A stretch of 52,864 bases of DNA from an uncultured Clostridia bacterium (GCA_947627665.1 CANQWX010000012.1:1-52864); one strand, 5' to 3'. Shown: positions 33,339 through 42,636, counted from the stretch's first letter. Made by a program: numbers and translations. The notes: generated from the letters alone by a model not told the origin.

Positions 33339-35150
33339 ATGAGTGAGAGTGTGCTCAAAGAAAAGCTCAAATTGTTGCCCGATTGTCCCGGCGTCTACCT
33401 CATGCTCGACAGAGAGGGGACCGTCATCTACGTCGGCAAGGCGCGCGTGCTCAAAAACCGTGTGCGGCAATACTTTCACTCCTCCGAGAAGCCGGTAAAA
33501 GTACAGGCGATGGTGGAACAGATCGCCGATTTTTCCTACATCGTCGCCCCCACCGAGGTAGACGCGCTCGCGCTCGAAAACAACCTCATCAAAAAATACA
33601 AGCCTAAATACAACATTCTCTTAAAAGACGACAAGACCTACCCCTACATCAAGGTGCACACCCGCGAAAAATTTCCGCACCTTTCCATCACGCGGCGGGT
33701 GAAAAAGGACGGCAAGTACTTCGGGCCGTTCATGGGGGGGATCTCCTGCAAGGACATTTTAGACGTCGCCGCCAAGGTGTACAACGTCCGCATCTGCACG
33801 ACGGCCGTCACGGAAAAGCCCAAAAAGCCCTGCCTCAACTATCATTTGGGGCGTTGCCTTGCGCCGTGCGCCCACCTCTGCTCGGAGGAGGAATACGCGC
33901 AACGGGTCGATAAAGTGCTCTCCTTTCTTTCGGGGAATTACGAGGAGGCGGAGCGGCTCCTGCGCGAAAAGATGGCGGCCTTTGCCGAGAACGAGGAATT
34001 CGAGCTTGCCATGGAGTACCGCGACCGCATCGGCATGCTCAAAAAATTGCAGCTCAAACGGATCACTTCCATGCCGCGGGACGTGGACGCCGACATCTGG
34101 GCGGTGTGTTCCAACGGCCTGTATGCCGTCCTGAGCGTGCTCGTCACCCGCAAGGGGATCATGCAGGGCAGCCGCAATTTTCCGCTCGAAGAGGGCGCGG
34201 GGGAGGCGGGCGAGAGCTTTCTCTCCTTCCTCATCCAATACTACACCAACCACGAATTCCCGCACGAGATCGTCACCGACGAGATGTTCGACGACGCTCT
34301 CCTGTGCGAATATGCGACCGAAAAGACGGGCAAGCGGCCCGAGATCGTCCGTCCCAAGCTGGGCGTCAGGCGGGAGCTTGTCAACATGGCGCTCGGCAAC
34401 GCCAAGGAATATCTCGAAAAATCCATTTCCGCGATCGAGCACAAGAACGATATGACCAAGAACGCCTGTGCGCGGCTGCAAACCCTTCTGGGGCTGCAAC
34501 ATTACCCCAAACGCATGGAGTGTTACGATATTTCGGACATTTCGGGCGTGGACAAGGTGGGCAGCATGGTGGTGTTCACCGACGGCGAGGCGGACAAATA
34601 CGCCTACCGCCGCTTCAAGATCAGGACGGTGGAGGGCGCGGACGACTTCGCCTCCCTCAAAGAGGTGCTCTTGCGCCGTCTGGACAAGCTCGGCACGGAC
34701 GAGGAGGAGCGCTTCCCGAAGCCGCAGCTCATCGTCATCGACGGCGGCAAGGGCCAGCTCTCGGCGGTCAAAGCGATCTTCGACGAGAAGAACATCCAAG
34801 ACATCGACCTCATCTCCATCGCCAAGCGGGAAGAGGAGCTGTTCACCCCCGGCCGCGCGGAGAGCGTCAGGCTCTCGCGCCGCGACTATGCCTTGCAGAC
34901 GGTGCAGCGCATCCGCGACGAGGCGCACCGTTTCGCCATCACCTACTTCCGCAGCCTGCACGGCAAGCGCAACCTCGCCTCCCTTCTCGACGGCGTCGAG
35001 GGGGTCGGCAAGCAGAAAAAACGCGCCCTGATGGAGAAGTTCGGCACCTTCGAAAAGCTCATGCAGGCCACCGAAAAGGAGCTGGCGGAGGCGGAAGGCA
35101 TCGGACCCGAACTTGCAAAACGTATCCGTAATTATTTGGAAAATCTATGA
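33339..35150 (+). CDS. uvrC: UvrABC excinuclease subunit C
   Basis: 603 residues, full length. The GIY-YIG nuclease domain is at the N-terminus (CPGVYLMLDREGTVIYVGKA), the UVR motif is at ~205-240, the UvrC RNase-H-like nuclease occupies ~250-530 (CYDISDISGVDKVGSMVVF, IDGGKGQLSAV), and the helix-hairpin-helix end is GVEGVGKQKKRALMEKFG. It makes both incisions beside bulky lesions in nucleotide excision repair. The start is ATG 33339; the next in-frame ATG upstream (33324) lies within the -10 region. No Shine-Dalgarno sequence, as expected of a leaderless mRNA. Stop and next start overlap (ATGA). Confidence 0.96.
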   Translation: MSESVLKEKLKLLPDCPGVYLMLDREGTVIYVGKARVLKNRVRQYFHSSEKPVKVQAMVEQIADFSYIVAPTEVDALALENNLIKKYKPKYNILLKDDKTYPYIKVHTREKFPHLSITRRVKKDGKYFGPFMGGISCKDILDVAAKVYNVRICTTAVTEKPKKPCLNYHLGRCLAPCAHLCSEEEYAQRVDKVLSFLSGNYEEAERLLREKMAAFAENEEFELAMEYRDRIGMLKKLQLKRITSMPRDVDADIWAVCSNGLYAVLSVLVTRKGIMQGSRNFPLEEGAGEAGESFLSFLIQYYTNHEFPHEIVTDEMFDDALLCEYATEKTGKRPEIVRPKLGVRRELVNMALGNAKEYLEKSISAIEHKNDMTKNACARLQTLLGLQHYPKRMECYDISDISGVDKVGSMVVFTDGEADKYAYRRFKIRTVEGADDFASLKEVLLRRLDKLGTDEEERFPKPQLIVIDGGKGQLSAVKAIFDEKNIQDIDLISIAKREEELFTPGRAESVRLSRRDYALQTVQRIRDEAHRFAITYFRSLHGKRNLASLLDGVEGVGKQKKRALMEKFGTFEKLMQATEKELAEAEGIGPELAKRIRNYLENL

Positions 35151-35962
35151 AATATCCGCTTTTTCTCTCCGATTTCGACGGCACTCTGGTGCGCGCCGAC
35201 GGCACAATTTCACAGGGGAACATCCGTGCGATCGCGGAGTACAGACGGCGTGGCGGCATCTTTGCCGTCGTCACGGGCAGGATGCTACGCTCTATCCGTC
35301 CCCGCCTCAAAGAATTGGGACTGAAAGACGGGCTTGTCGTGGCTTACCAGGGCGCCATGATCGCGGACATCGCCACGGGCGCGCTGCTCAAAAACGACGG
35401 CTTTTCCGCGGCGGCGGCAGAAAAGGTCCTGCGCTTCCTCGAAGGGGAGGACCTGCATATCCACATCTATGTGGACGACGTGCTCTATTCCAACCGCGAC
35501 GACGAATATCTCAGGATGTACGAGCAGGTGTGCGGCGTCAAGGGCATTGCCGTGGACGAACCGCTCTCCGCCTTTGCGGCGCATGCCAAGGGACCCGTCA
35601 ACAAGGTGCTTGCGATGGTCGCCTCCGAAGAAAAAGCCGCGCTCATCGCAAGGATGAAGGAGGCGCTCGGGGAGGCGTACTACGTCACCGCTTCGGCGGA
35701 GTTTTTGGTGGAAGCCGTGCCTGCGGGCGTCAGCAAGGCGGGTGCGGTGCGCTTTCTTGCGGAACATTACGGCATTCCCGCCGCCCGCGTGGCGGCGATC
35801 GGCGACCAGCTCAACGATCTGCCGATGATCCTCGCGGCGGGGGGCAGGTTTGCCGTCGGGAACGCGCAGGAAGAATTAAAGCGCGTTGCGGCTGTCGTTT
35901 CCTCCTGCGAGGAGGACGGCGTCGCGGAGGCGCTCGCGCTTGCGATGGGGGAGGAAGAATGA
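35147..35962 (+). CDS. Cof-type HAD-superfamily phosphatase
   Basis: 271 residues. HAD motifs are DFDGTLVRAD (nucleophile Asp9 region), TGR (motif II), Lys in the VSKAGAV region (motif III), and GDQLNDLPM (motif IV). The IIB cap between I and II is the Cof type. It dephosphorylates small sugar or nucleotide phosphates; substrate unknown. Overlaps both uvrC and hprK by 4 bp, so it is coupled in the five-gene operon. Confidence 0.92.
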   Translation: MKYPLFLSDFDGTLVRADGTISQGNIRAIAEYRRRGGIFAVVTGRMLRSIRPRLKELGLKDGLVVAYQGAMIADIATGALLKNDGFSAAAAEKVLRFLEGEDLHIHIYVDDVLYSNRDDEYLRMYEQVCGVKGIAVDEPLSAFAAHAKGPVNKVLAMVASEEKAALIARMKEALGEAYYVTASAEFLVEAVPAGVSKAGAVRFLAEHYGIPAARVAAIGDQLNDLPMILAAGGRFAVGNAQEELKRVAAVVSSCEEDGVAEALALAMGEEE

Positions 35963-36885
35963 ACGAAATGCTTTTGCCGAGCGAAACGCTCATGCTCGAT
36001 AAATTTGCGGCCGATCTCGGGCTGGAGCTTCTGTACGCGGGGCGGGGGATCCTCAATTTCACCAGCGCGAGCGTAGACCGTCCCGGTCTGCGCCTTGCGG
36101 GGTTTTTCCGTTACTTCGATACCCGCCGCATCATGGTCATCGGGCTTACGGAGTATGAATATCTGCGCTCTTTCCCGGCAGAAGAGCGGCGCGAAAAGAT
36201 CGGAAAGCTGTTTGGCTGCGGGGAGATCCCCTGCGCCGTTTTCTCGCGCGATCTGCCCGTGCCGTCCGAATTTATGGACTGCGCGCGGGATACGGGCACG
36301 CCCATCTTCCGCTCGGGCAAGATGACGACCCTCCTCATGAGCGACCTCGTCATTTATCTCAACCGTCTGCTCGCGCCCTCCGCCACGGTGCACGGGGTGC
36401 TCATGGACGTATTCGGCGTGGGGCTGCTCCTGACGGGCAGCAGCGGCGTGGGCAAGAGCGAAACGGCGATGGAACTCATCAAGCGCGGACACCGCCTCGT
36501 CGCGGACGACAGCGTGCTCATCAAGCGCGTGGAAAACGAGCTTATCGGCACTTCGCCCGAGCGCATCCGCTACTTTATGGAGCTGCGCGGCATCGGCATC
36601 ATCAACGTAAAGAACATGTACGGTTCGGGTTCGGTGCTCGGAGAAAAGGAAGTGGAGCTTGTCATGGAGCTGGAACCGTGGAAGAAGGAAAAGGAGTACG
36701 ACCGCATCGGCGGCGAGCGGTATTCCGAGGAGATCCTCGGCGTCAAAGTGCCCAAGCTCGTCATACCCGTTTCCCCCGGGCGCAATCTTGCCATTCTCAT
36801 CGAAGTCGCCGCGCGCAACAGCAGGCTCAAAGAGATGGGCTATGACGCGGCGCAGGAACTCATCCAACGGACGATCGGAAGATGA
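35959..36885 (+). CDS. hprK: HPr(Ser) kinase/phosphorylase
   Basis: 308 residues. Walker A GSSGVGKS occupies 160-167, catalytic His145 and Asp183/Asp184 (VADDS) lie around it, and the HprK signature ELRGIGIINVKNMYG is near 222-236. It phosphorylates Ser46 of HPr and removes the phosphate, linking glycolytic state to CcpA-dependent catabolite control in Firmicutes. ATG 35959 overlaps the HAD gene's stop and GAGGAAGA supplies the ribosome site. Confidence 0.96.
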   Translation: MNEMLLPSETLMLDKFAADLGLELLYAGRGILNFTSASVDRPGLRLAGFFRYFDTRRIMVIGLTEYEYLRSFPAEERREKIGKLFGCGEIPCAVFSRDLPVPSEFMDCARDTGTPIFRSGKMTTLLMSDLVIYLNRLLAPSATVHGVLMDVFGVGLLLTGSSGVGKSETAMELIKRGHRLVADDSVLIKRVENELIGTSPERIRYFMELRGIGIINVKNMYGSGSVLGEKEVELVMELEPWKKEKEYDRIGGERYSEEILGVKVPKLVIPVSPGRNLAILIEVAARNSRLKEMGYDAAQELIQRTIGR

Positions 36886-39050
36886 AAACGTATGAACTTC
36901 TCGCCCCTGCGGGGGACATGCCATCCGCCCGCGCCGCCATCTGCAACGGCGCGGACGCCGTCTATCTCGGGCTTCCCCGTTTCTCCGCCCGCAGCGGCGC
37001 GGAGAACTTCGGCTTTGACGCGCTCAAAGAACTTGCGGAATACGCCCATCTGCTCGGGGTCAAGGTGTACGTCTGCCTCAACACCCTCGTCAAAGACGGC
37101 GAGCTGGGCGGGTTTGCGGAGAGCGTGTCCGGGGCGTGGGCGGCGGGCGCCGACGCGATCTTAATGCAGGACATGCTGCTCGGGAAAAAGCTCAAGGAGC
37201 GTTATCCCGGGATCGTGCTGCACCTTTCCACGCAGGCGGGCTGCTGCAACGTGCGCGGGGCGGCTTTTGCCAAGGAGTGCGGCTTTTCGCGGGTGGTGCT
37301 CGCGCGGGAAACGCCCCTTGCCGAGATCGAAAAGATCGCAAAGATCGTCGAAACGGAAGCGTTCGTGCAGGGAGCGCTCTGCACTTCCTTTTCGGGACAG
37401 TGCTATCTTTCCTCCTTTGCGGGAAACAACAGCGGCAACCGCGGAAGGTGCAAACAGCCCTGCCGCAAGCTGTATTCCATAGACAGAGCGGGCTACGAAA
37501 AGCCCGCCTACGCCCTCTCGCTCTCCGACCTTTGCGTGGGGAAGCGGGTGAAAGAGCTGCTCTCGGCGGGGGTCGTTTCGCTGAAGATCGAGGGCAGGAT
37601 GCGCCGTCCCGAATATGTGGCGGCAGCGGTGCGCTACTACCGCGCCCTTTTGGAGGGCGGGGACGGGGCGGCCGCGCTTTCCGATCTGAAGCGCGCCTAC
37701 AACCGCGGCGGCTACACCGAGGGGCTTGGCTTCGGGCAGAAGGGGGACCTTCTCTCCCGCAAGGTGCAGGGCCACATCGGCGAACGGGTGGGAACGATGC
37801 GGGACGGCAGCTTCTGCCTCAGCGGATACGCCGCGCGCAAGGGGGACGGTTTCAAGATCCTGCGCGGCGGAAAGGAGATCTGCGGCGCTCTCTTCCGCGA
37901 GAGCGGCAAGGGCGGCTTTTTCCTCTCTGCCAAGGAGCGGCTCCTACAAGGGGACGAGGTGCGGCTCACGACGGAAGCGGCGTTGCCCGCCCGCCTCGAA
38001 GGGGACCGCAAGCGGGAGATAACGCTCTCCCTGAAATTCGTCGCGGGAGAGCCTGCGCGCGTTTCGTGCGGCGATCTTTGCGAAACGTATAGCGTTTTGG
38101 AGCACGCGAGGAGCGCTCCGCTCACGGAAGAGGAGCTGAAAGCGTGCTTTTCGCGGACGGACGGCCTGCCCCTTGCCGTGACCTTCGAAGAGGTGGAAAC
38201 GGCGGACGCCTTCCTGCCCAAGGCGGCGCTCAACGCCATCCGCCGCGCCTTTTACAAGGCGCTTCTTTCCAAGCTCTTGCCGCGGCGGGAGAGGGTAGAG
38301 GTGCTCCTTCCCGCCCCTTCTGTGGGTGGGGGAAAAGAGGAGCGCACGGCGGTCATCGCCTCCTCGGCGGAGGGGCTTTTCGCGGACGTTCTCATCTATA
38401 AGCCGCGCGACTATGCGAGGATCGCCGCCGCGGACGTTTCCGCGGGCACGGGCAAAAAATTTCTCTATCTTCCGCCCTTCTTTTCCTCCGCGGACGAGGC
38501 GCTCGTCCTGCCCGCCCTTCCCCTTTTCGAGGGGATCTATTGCGACGGCTACTACGGCCTTCCCTTGGCCAAGGCGCACGGCAAGGAGTTCTTTGCCGGC
38601 ACGGGGTGGAACCTCACCAATGCGGCCGCGGTTTCGGAGGCAAGGGCGGCGGGCGCGGACTACATCGCGCTCTCCAAGGAGCTTACCTCTCAAGAACAGG
38701 ACGCGCTCGCGGGCCAGGGGGTGTTTGCCCTCGGCTTCGGCGGCGTCAAGGTGATGGATCTCTGTTATTGTCCCTTCGAGGGGACCTGCACCGCCTGCGA
38801 CAGGCGCCGAAGCTACACGCTCACGGACGAAGAGGGACGGAAATTCCCCCTGCTGCGGTACCGCGCGTCGGGGGAACGCTGCCGTTTTGAAATTTATAAC
38901 TGCGTGCCTTTGCGCGCCGAAAAGTGCCGCGCGGGGCTACTTTCCGACCTTACGGGGCGGGAGAGGGAACTCGGACCCTTTGCCGCCTGCCCCGAAAAAG
39001 CCCCTCTTGCGGGGGCGAGCCGCGGACATGCGAACAGGAGTTTGCTATGA
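36882..39050 (+). CDS. U32 family peptidase
   Basis: 722 residues. It begins YELLAPAGDMPSARAAICNGADAVYLGLPRFSAR, the U32 domain start, with the Cys-rich FVQGALCTSFSGQCYLSSFAGNNSGNRGRCKQPCRK block that can bind an Fe-S cluster and is shared with RlhA-type hydroxylases, so collagenase-type or tRNA/rRNA modification roles are both open. A C-terminal half (~400-720) holds additional Cys (CYCPFEGTCTACDRRR). Four-base overlaps with hprK upstream and mutS2 downstream keep it in the operon. The length, over 700, is of the long U32 form. Confidence 0.9.
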   Translation: MKTYELLAPAGDMPSARAAICNGADAVYLGLPRFSARSGAENFGFDALKELAEYAHLLGVKVYVCLNTLVKDGELGGFAESVSGAWAAGADAILMQDMLLGKKLKERYPGIVLHLSTQAGCCNVRGAAFAKECGFSRVVLARETPLAEIEKIAKIVETEAFVQGALCTSFSGQCYLSSFAGNNSGNRGRCKQPCRKLYSIDRAGYEKPAYALSLSDLCVGKRVKELLSAGVVSLKIEGRMRRPEYVAAAVRYYRALLEGGDGAAALSDLKRAYNRGGYTEGLGFGQKGDLLSRKVQGHIGERVGTMRDGSFCLSGYAARKGDGFKILRGGKEICGALFRESGKGGFFLSAKERLLQGDEVRLTTEAALPARLEGDRKREITLSLKFVAGEPARVSCGDLCETYSVLEHARSAPLTEEELKACFSRTDGLPLAVTFEEVETADAFLPKAALNAIRRAFYKALLSKLLPRRERVEVLLPAPSVGGGKEERTAVIASSAEGLFADVLIYKPRDYARIAAADVSAGTGKKFLYLPPFFSSADEALVLPALPLFEGIYCDGYYGLPLAKAHGKEFFAGTGWNLTNAAAVSEARAAGADYIALSKELTSQEQDALAGQGVFALGFGGVKVMDLCYCPFEGTCTACDRRRSYTLTDEEGRKFPLLRYRASGERCRFEIYNCVPLRAEKCRAGLLSDLTGRERELGPFAACPEKAPLAGASRGHANRSLL

Positions 39051-41395
39051 AGAAGCATTTTATGCGGTTGGAGCTTGATAAGATCCTTTCCGCCGCGTCC
39101 GCCTATGCTTCGCTGGAGAGCGGGCGGGAGGCGGTGCTCGGGCTGGAACCCACGGACGACCTTGCGGAGGCGCGCCGCCGTCTTTCGCTCACGGCGGAGG
39201 CGCTCTCCCTTCTCTTCCGCTTCGGCGCGGGGAAGATCGAATACTTCCCGCCGGCGGGGGACAGTTTGGAACGCGCCGCGAAGGGCGCGGTGCTCTCCTG
39301 CAAGGAGCTTACCGACATCGCGTCGCTGCTCCGTTCCGCGCGGGTGTGCCACAAGTCGGTGTATTCCGCGGCGGGAGAGGCGGCGGGCATGCGGGAACTT
39401 TGCGGCCGTCTGGTATTCGACCAACGGCTCGAAACGGAGATCGGCGAGAAGATCGTCGGCGAAAACGAGGTCTTTGACCATGCCAGCGAAAGGCTGTACA
39501 ACATCCGCTGCGAGATCCGTCTTTTGAACGAGCGCATCCGTGCCCGCCTTGCCGAATACCTCGTGGGCGAGGAGAGCAAATATCTGCAAGACGCCGTGAT
39601 CACCATGCGCGGCGACCGCTATGTCATTCCCGTCAAGGTGGAATACAAGCGGAGCGTCAAGGGCTTCATCCACGACCGTTCCCAGACGGGGCAGACGGTG
39701 TTCGTGGAACCCGAAGAAGTGCTGGAAATGAACAACGAGCTGCGCTCCCTCGCCATCGACGAAGAGGAGGAGGTGGAGCGCATTTTGGGCGAACTTTCCC
39801 GTGCGGTGGGCAGGATGCGGGACGACCTCGAACGGGACGCGGAGTTTCTTGCCGAGATCGACAGCTACTACGCCCGTGCGGAGTACGCCTACCGCCTGCA
39901 CTGCACGCAGCCCGCGCTCAACGCGCGCGGCGTCATCGAGATCGTCAAGGGGCGGCACCCGCTGCTCGAGCGGGATACGGCGGTGCCCGTTTCCGTTTCG
40001 GTGGGGGAGGACTATTCCTTCCTGCTCATCAGCGGCGCGAACACGGGCGGCAAGACGGTCACGCTCAAGATGTGCGGGCTGTTCTGCCTGATGGCGGCGT
40101 GCGGCATGCCCGTGCCCGCCGCCGAGGGCACGCGCCTCGCGGTGTTCGGCGACGTGTTCTGCGACGTGGGCGACAGCCAGTCCATCGAAGAGAATCTGTC
40201 CACCTTTTCTTCACACGTCCTCAATCTGAAGGAGATCTGCGAACAGGCGGGGGGAAACAGCCTTGTGCTCATCGACGAGCCGGGCGGCGGCACCGATCCC
40301 GAGGAGGGGCAGGCGCTCGCCCGCGCCGTCTTGGTGCACCTCATGAAAAAGGGCTGCCGCGGCATCGTCACGACCCACTATTCCGCCCTCAAAGAATTCG
40401 CCTTCCAAACGGAGGGGGTCGAGAACGGCTGTATGGAATTCGACGGCGCGAGCCTGCGCCCTCTGTACCGCCTGAAGATCGGCTTCCCGGGGCCTTCCAA
40501 CGCCCTTCTCATCTGCACGCGGCTGGGACTTCCCGAGAGCATCATCGAGGAGGCGCGCGGGCATTTATCGGACGGGGCGCGGGCCTTCGAACACACCGTG
40601 CGCGCCGCCGAGGAGAGCCGCGTCCGCTCCGAAGAGGTATTGCGGGAAACGCAGCGGCTCCAAGAGGAGTGGGAAACGCGGCTCGCCGCGCTCGAAAAGG
40701 AGGAGGCGCAGCTCCGCAAGGAGCGCGAAAAACTGCTGCTCACTTCCAAGGCCGAGGCAAAGCGCATCATCGGCGCCTGCACGGCGGAGGCGGAGGAATT
40801 GCTCGGGCAGATCGAAGAGATCTTCCACCGGGAAACGGTCACGGAGGCGGACCTCATCAGGGCGCGGACGCTCAAAAACAAGCTCTCGGACGTCGGCGTG
40901 GAGGAGGAAGCGGAAAAGACGCGCGCCCTTCCCGTCGATCCCGCCGCGCTCCAGGCGGGGGACAGGGTGTACATCGGGAGCATGGACGCGGAGGGGGACG
41001 TTCTCTCCGTCAAAAGGGAGAAGGGCACGGCGGAGGTGCAGTGCGGCTCCATAAAGGTGCAGGCAAAGATATCCGACCTCTTCCTCCCCGCGCGGAAAAA
41101 GCAGGAAAAGCAGACCGTGCGGGTCACGCGCGATCTGAAGGAGCGCACGGGTGCCCTGCGGGAGTGCAACGTCATCGGCATGACGGTGAGCGAAGCGCTC
41201 GTCGAGGTGGAGGCGTTTTTGGACGGTGCGCTGCTGCAAAATTTGTCCGAGGTGCGCATCGTGCACGGCATGGGCACGGGCGCCCTGCGGAAGGCCGTCG
41301 GCGACTTTTTGCGCAAACACAAGCGGGTAGAGAGCTTCCGTTTGGGCAAATACGGCGAGGGCGAATCGGGCGTCACGATCGTAACGCTGAGATAA
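39047..41395 (+). CDS. mutS2: MutS2/RqcU ATPase with altered Smr domain
   Basis: 782 residues. The MutS lever/clamp and ATPase core has Walker A GANTGGKT (~330), signature SQSIEENLSTFSSHV, and Walker B LVLIDEPGGGTDP. A coiled coil (~515-620) and a KOW-like patch precede the C-terminal Smr domain (~705-782). In Smr the usual LDLRG motif reads CNVIG (ECNVIGMTVSEAL), while HGMGTGALRKAV is intact. The LDLR residues are linked to nuclease function, so this copy may bind RNA/DNA without cutting. Family roles are ribosome-collision rescue and suppression of recombination. ATG 39047 overlaps the U32 stop. Confidence 0.92.
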   Translation: MKKHFMRLELDKILSAASAYASLESGREAVLGLEPTDDLAEARRRLSLTAEALSLLFRFGAGKIEYFPPAGDSLERAAKGAVLSCKELTDIASLLRSARVCHKSVYSAAGEAAGMRELCGRLVFDQRLETEIGEKIVGENEVFDHASERLYNIRCEIRLLNERIRARLAEYLVGEESKYLQDAVITMRGDRYVIPVKVEYKRSVKGFIHDRSQTGQTVFVEPEEVLEMNNELRSLAIDEEEEVERILGELSRAVGRMRDDLERDAEFLAEIDSYYARAEYAYRLHCTQPALNARGVIEIVKGRHPLLERDTAVPVSVSVGEDYSFLLISGANTGGKTVTLKMCGLFCLMAACGMPVPAAEGTRLAVFGDVFCDVGDSQSIEENLSTFSSHVLNLKEICEQAGGNSLVLIDEPGGGTDPEEGQALARAVLVHLMKKGCRGIVTTHYSALKEFAFQTEGVENGCMEFDGASLRPLYRLKIGFPGPSNALLICTRLGLPESIIEEARGHLSDGARAFEHTVRAAEESRVRSEEVLRETQRLQEEWETRLAALEKEEAQLRKEREKLLLTSKAEAKRIIGACTAEAEELLGQIEEIFHRETVTEADLIRARTLKNKLSDVGVEEEAEKTRALPVDPAALQAGDRVYIGSMDAEGDVLSVKREKGTAEVQCGSIKVQAKISDLFLPARKKQEKQTVRVTRDLKERTGALRECNVIGMTVSEALVEVEAFLDGALLQNLSEVRIVHGMGTGALRKAVGDFLRKHKRVESFRLGKYGEGESGVTIVTLR

Positions 41396-41441
41396 TTTCA
41401 CGCGTTTCTTTTCTCCCTCCCCCCACGGAGAGGGTAAAAGA

Positions 41442-41473
41442 CCCCCTCCAATGGAGGGGGATTCAGGGGGTGG
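41442..41473 (+). repeat. GC-rich hairpin repeat motif
   Basis: CCCCCTCCAATGGAGGGGG followed by ATTCAGGGGGTGG; same family as 25-55, 13100-13129, 25704-25735. Confidence 0.75.
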
Positions 41474-41663
41474 GTGATTACGTCATGTTGAGCGGAACGA
41501 AGTGGAGTCGAAATATGGCCCTCATTATAATGATATCACCCATTCGACAGGCTCAGGGTGACGTAAATGTCATTCCGAGCGTAGTCGCCCCGCGCGAAGT
41601 TCTGTTTCTCTAAGGGCGGCACGAGCACGCAGTGCGAAGTTACACGGGGTTCTACCCGTGTGA

Positions 41664-41808
41664 GAAAGTGGCATGAGCGGAGCGAATGCCGAAAGGGTTC
41701 TCGAAAACCCCTCAGTCACTCACTGCGTTCGTGCCAGCTCCCCTACAGGGGCGCCAAGCCCTCAGGCTCGGCTAACGCCTCGCCAGCTCCCCTGCAAGGG
41801 GCGCCAAG
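41664..41808 (+). repeat. 145-bp dispersed direct repeat, copy 2
   Basis: Differs from 78-222 by one base only. Confidence 0.92.
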
Positions 41809-41931
41809 ATGCCCGCCCTTCTACAAACAGAACGTGCGGGCGGGGAGCATGCCGCAAGCCGATGCCCGTTCAAAACATAGTATAAATCGTCCCGCACGCT
41901 CATACAATGAAAAGAATTGTATGGGGGCGAT

Positions 41932-42636
41932 ATGAAAAAGCTGACTTCGCGTGCCGTTTCCGCACTTGTCAACGTATTTCTCGTGGCCGTCGTGATCGCG
42001 GTCGGGGCGGTCTGTTTTTTCCCCGCGGCGGAAACGGCTTCGGGCGTTAAGGACCGCGTCATCTACAGAGGCAACAGCGAAAACGGCGTTTCCTTGATGT
42101 TCAACGTCTATTGGGGAACGGAGGAGGTCTACCGCATCCTCGACATCCTCGACGGCTACGAGGCAAAGGCGACCTTCTTCCTCGGCGGCAGCTGGGCGGA
42201 CGACAACGGCGATTGCGTCAAAGAGATCGCGGCGCGGGGACAGGAGATCGGCTCCCACGGTTATTTTCACCGCGAACACGACAAACTGAACTTGGAGGGC
42301 AATTACAGCGAGATCAAGACGAGCGTCGACTTTCTCTCGCTCATCTCGGGGCAGAAGATCGCGCTCTTTGCGCCGCCGTCGGGGGCGTACAACGAAAACA
42401 CGGTGACCGCCGCCGAGCGCCTCGGGCTGAAAACGGTGATGTGGACGAAGGACACCATCGACTGGCGGGACAAGGACGCGGAGCTGTGTTTCCGCCGCGC
42501 CACCAAGGACGTAAAGGGGGGCGACCTCATTCTGATGCACCCCATGGCGCACACCGCGGAGGCGCTTCCCGAAATCCTCGAATATTACCGCGCGAACGGG
42601 CTAAGACCCGTTACGGTCGGTGAAAACATCGCATAA
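41932..42636 (+). CDS. NodB-fold polysaccharide deacetylase family protein with altered metal site
   Basis: 234 residues. An N-terminal membrane helix (8-30) anchors an extracytoplasmic NodB domain. The metal His pair is present (SHGYFH: His109, His113), as are APPSGAYN and ILMHPMAHT, but the usual TFDDG is MFNVYWG, replacing both Asp (Asn58, Val59). This variant is widespread in the YlxY-like Clostridia group, as far as I recall, so loss of activity is not certain. GGGGGCG lies before ATG 41932. Downstream M16 peptidase gene follows by 42 bp; in many Firmicutes the same pair adjoins. Confidence 0.85.
   Translation: MKKLTSRAVSALVNVFLVAVVIAVGAVCFFPAAETASGVKDRVIYRGNSENGVSLMFNVYWGTEEVYRILDILDGYEAKATFFLGGSWADDNGDCVKEIAARGQEIGSHGYFHREHDKLNLEGNYSEIKTSVDFLSLISGQKIALFAPPSGAYNENTVTAAERLGLKTVMWTKDTIDWRDKDAELCFRRATKDVKGGDLILMHPMAHTAEALPEILEYYRANGLRPVTVGENIA

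Larger units (their letters stand above)
41396..41931. other. Repeat-filled intergenic region
   Basis: No gene seen. In order: a GC-hairpin motif (41442-41473), a GTCATGTTGAGCGGAACG dispersed repeat (41482-41515), an ATTCGACAGGCTCAGGGTGACG unit (~41540), an AAGGGCGGCACGAGC element (41591-41640) that has a relative inside the broken tRNA gene, and the 145-bp repeat. About 100 bp with weak promoter-like boxes precede the deacetylase gene. Confidence 0.75.

Noticed and set aside
40072..41613. 513-codon frame overlapping mutS2
   Set aside because: Runs inside mutS2 in another frame and on into intergenic repeats; Arg/Gly-rich shadow.
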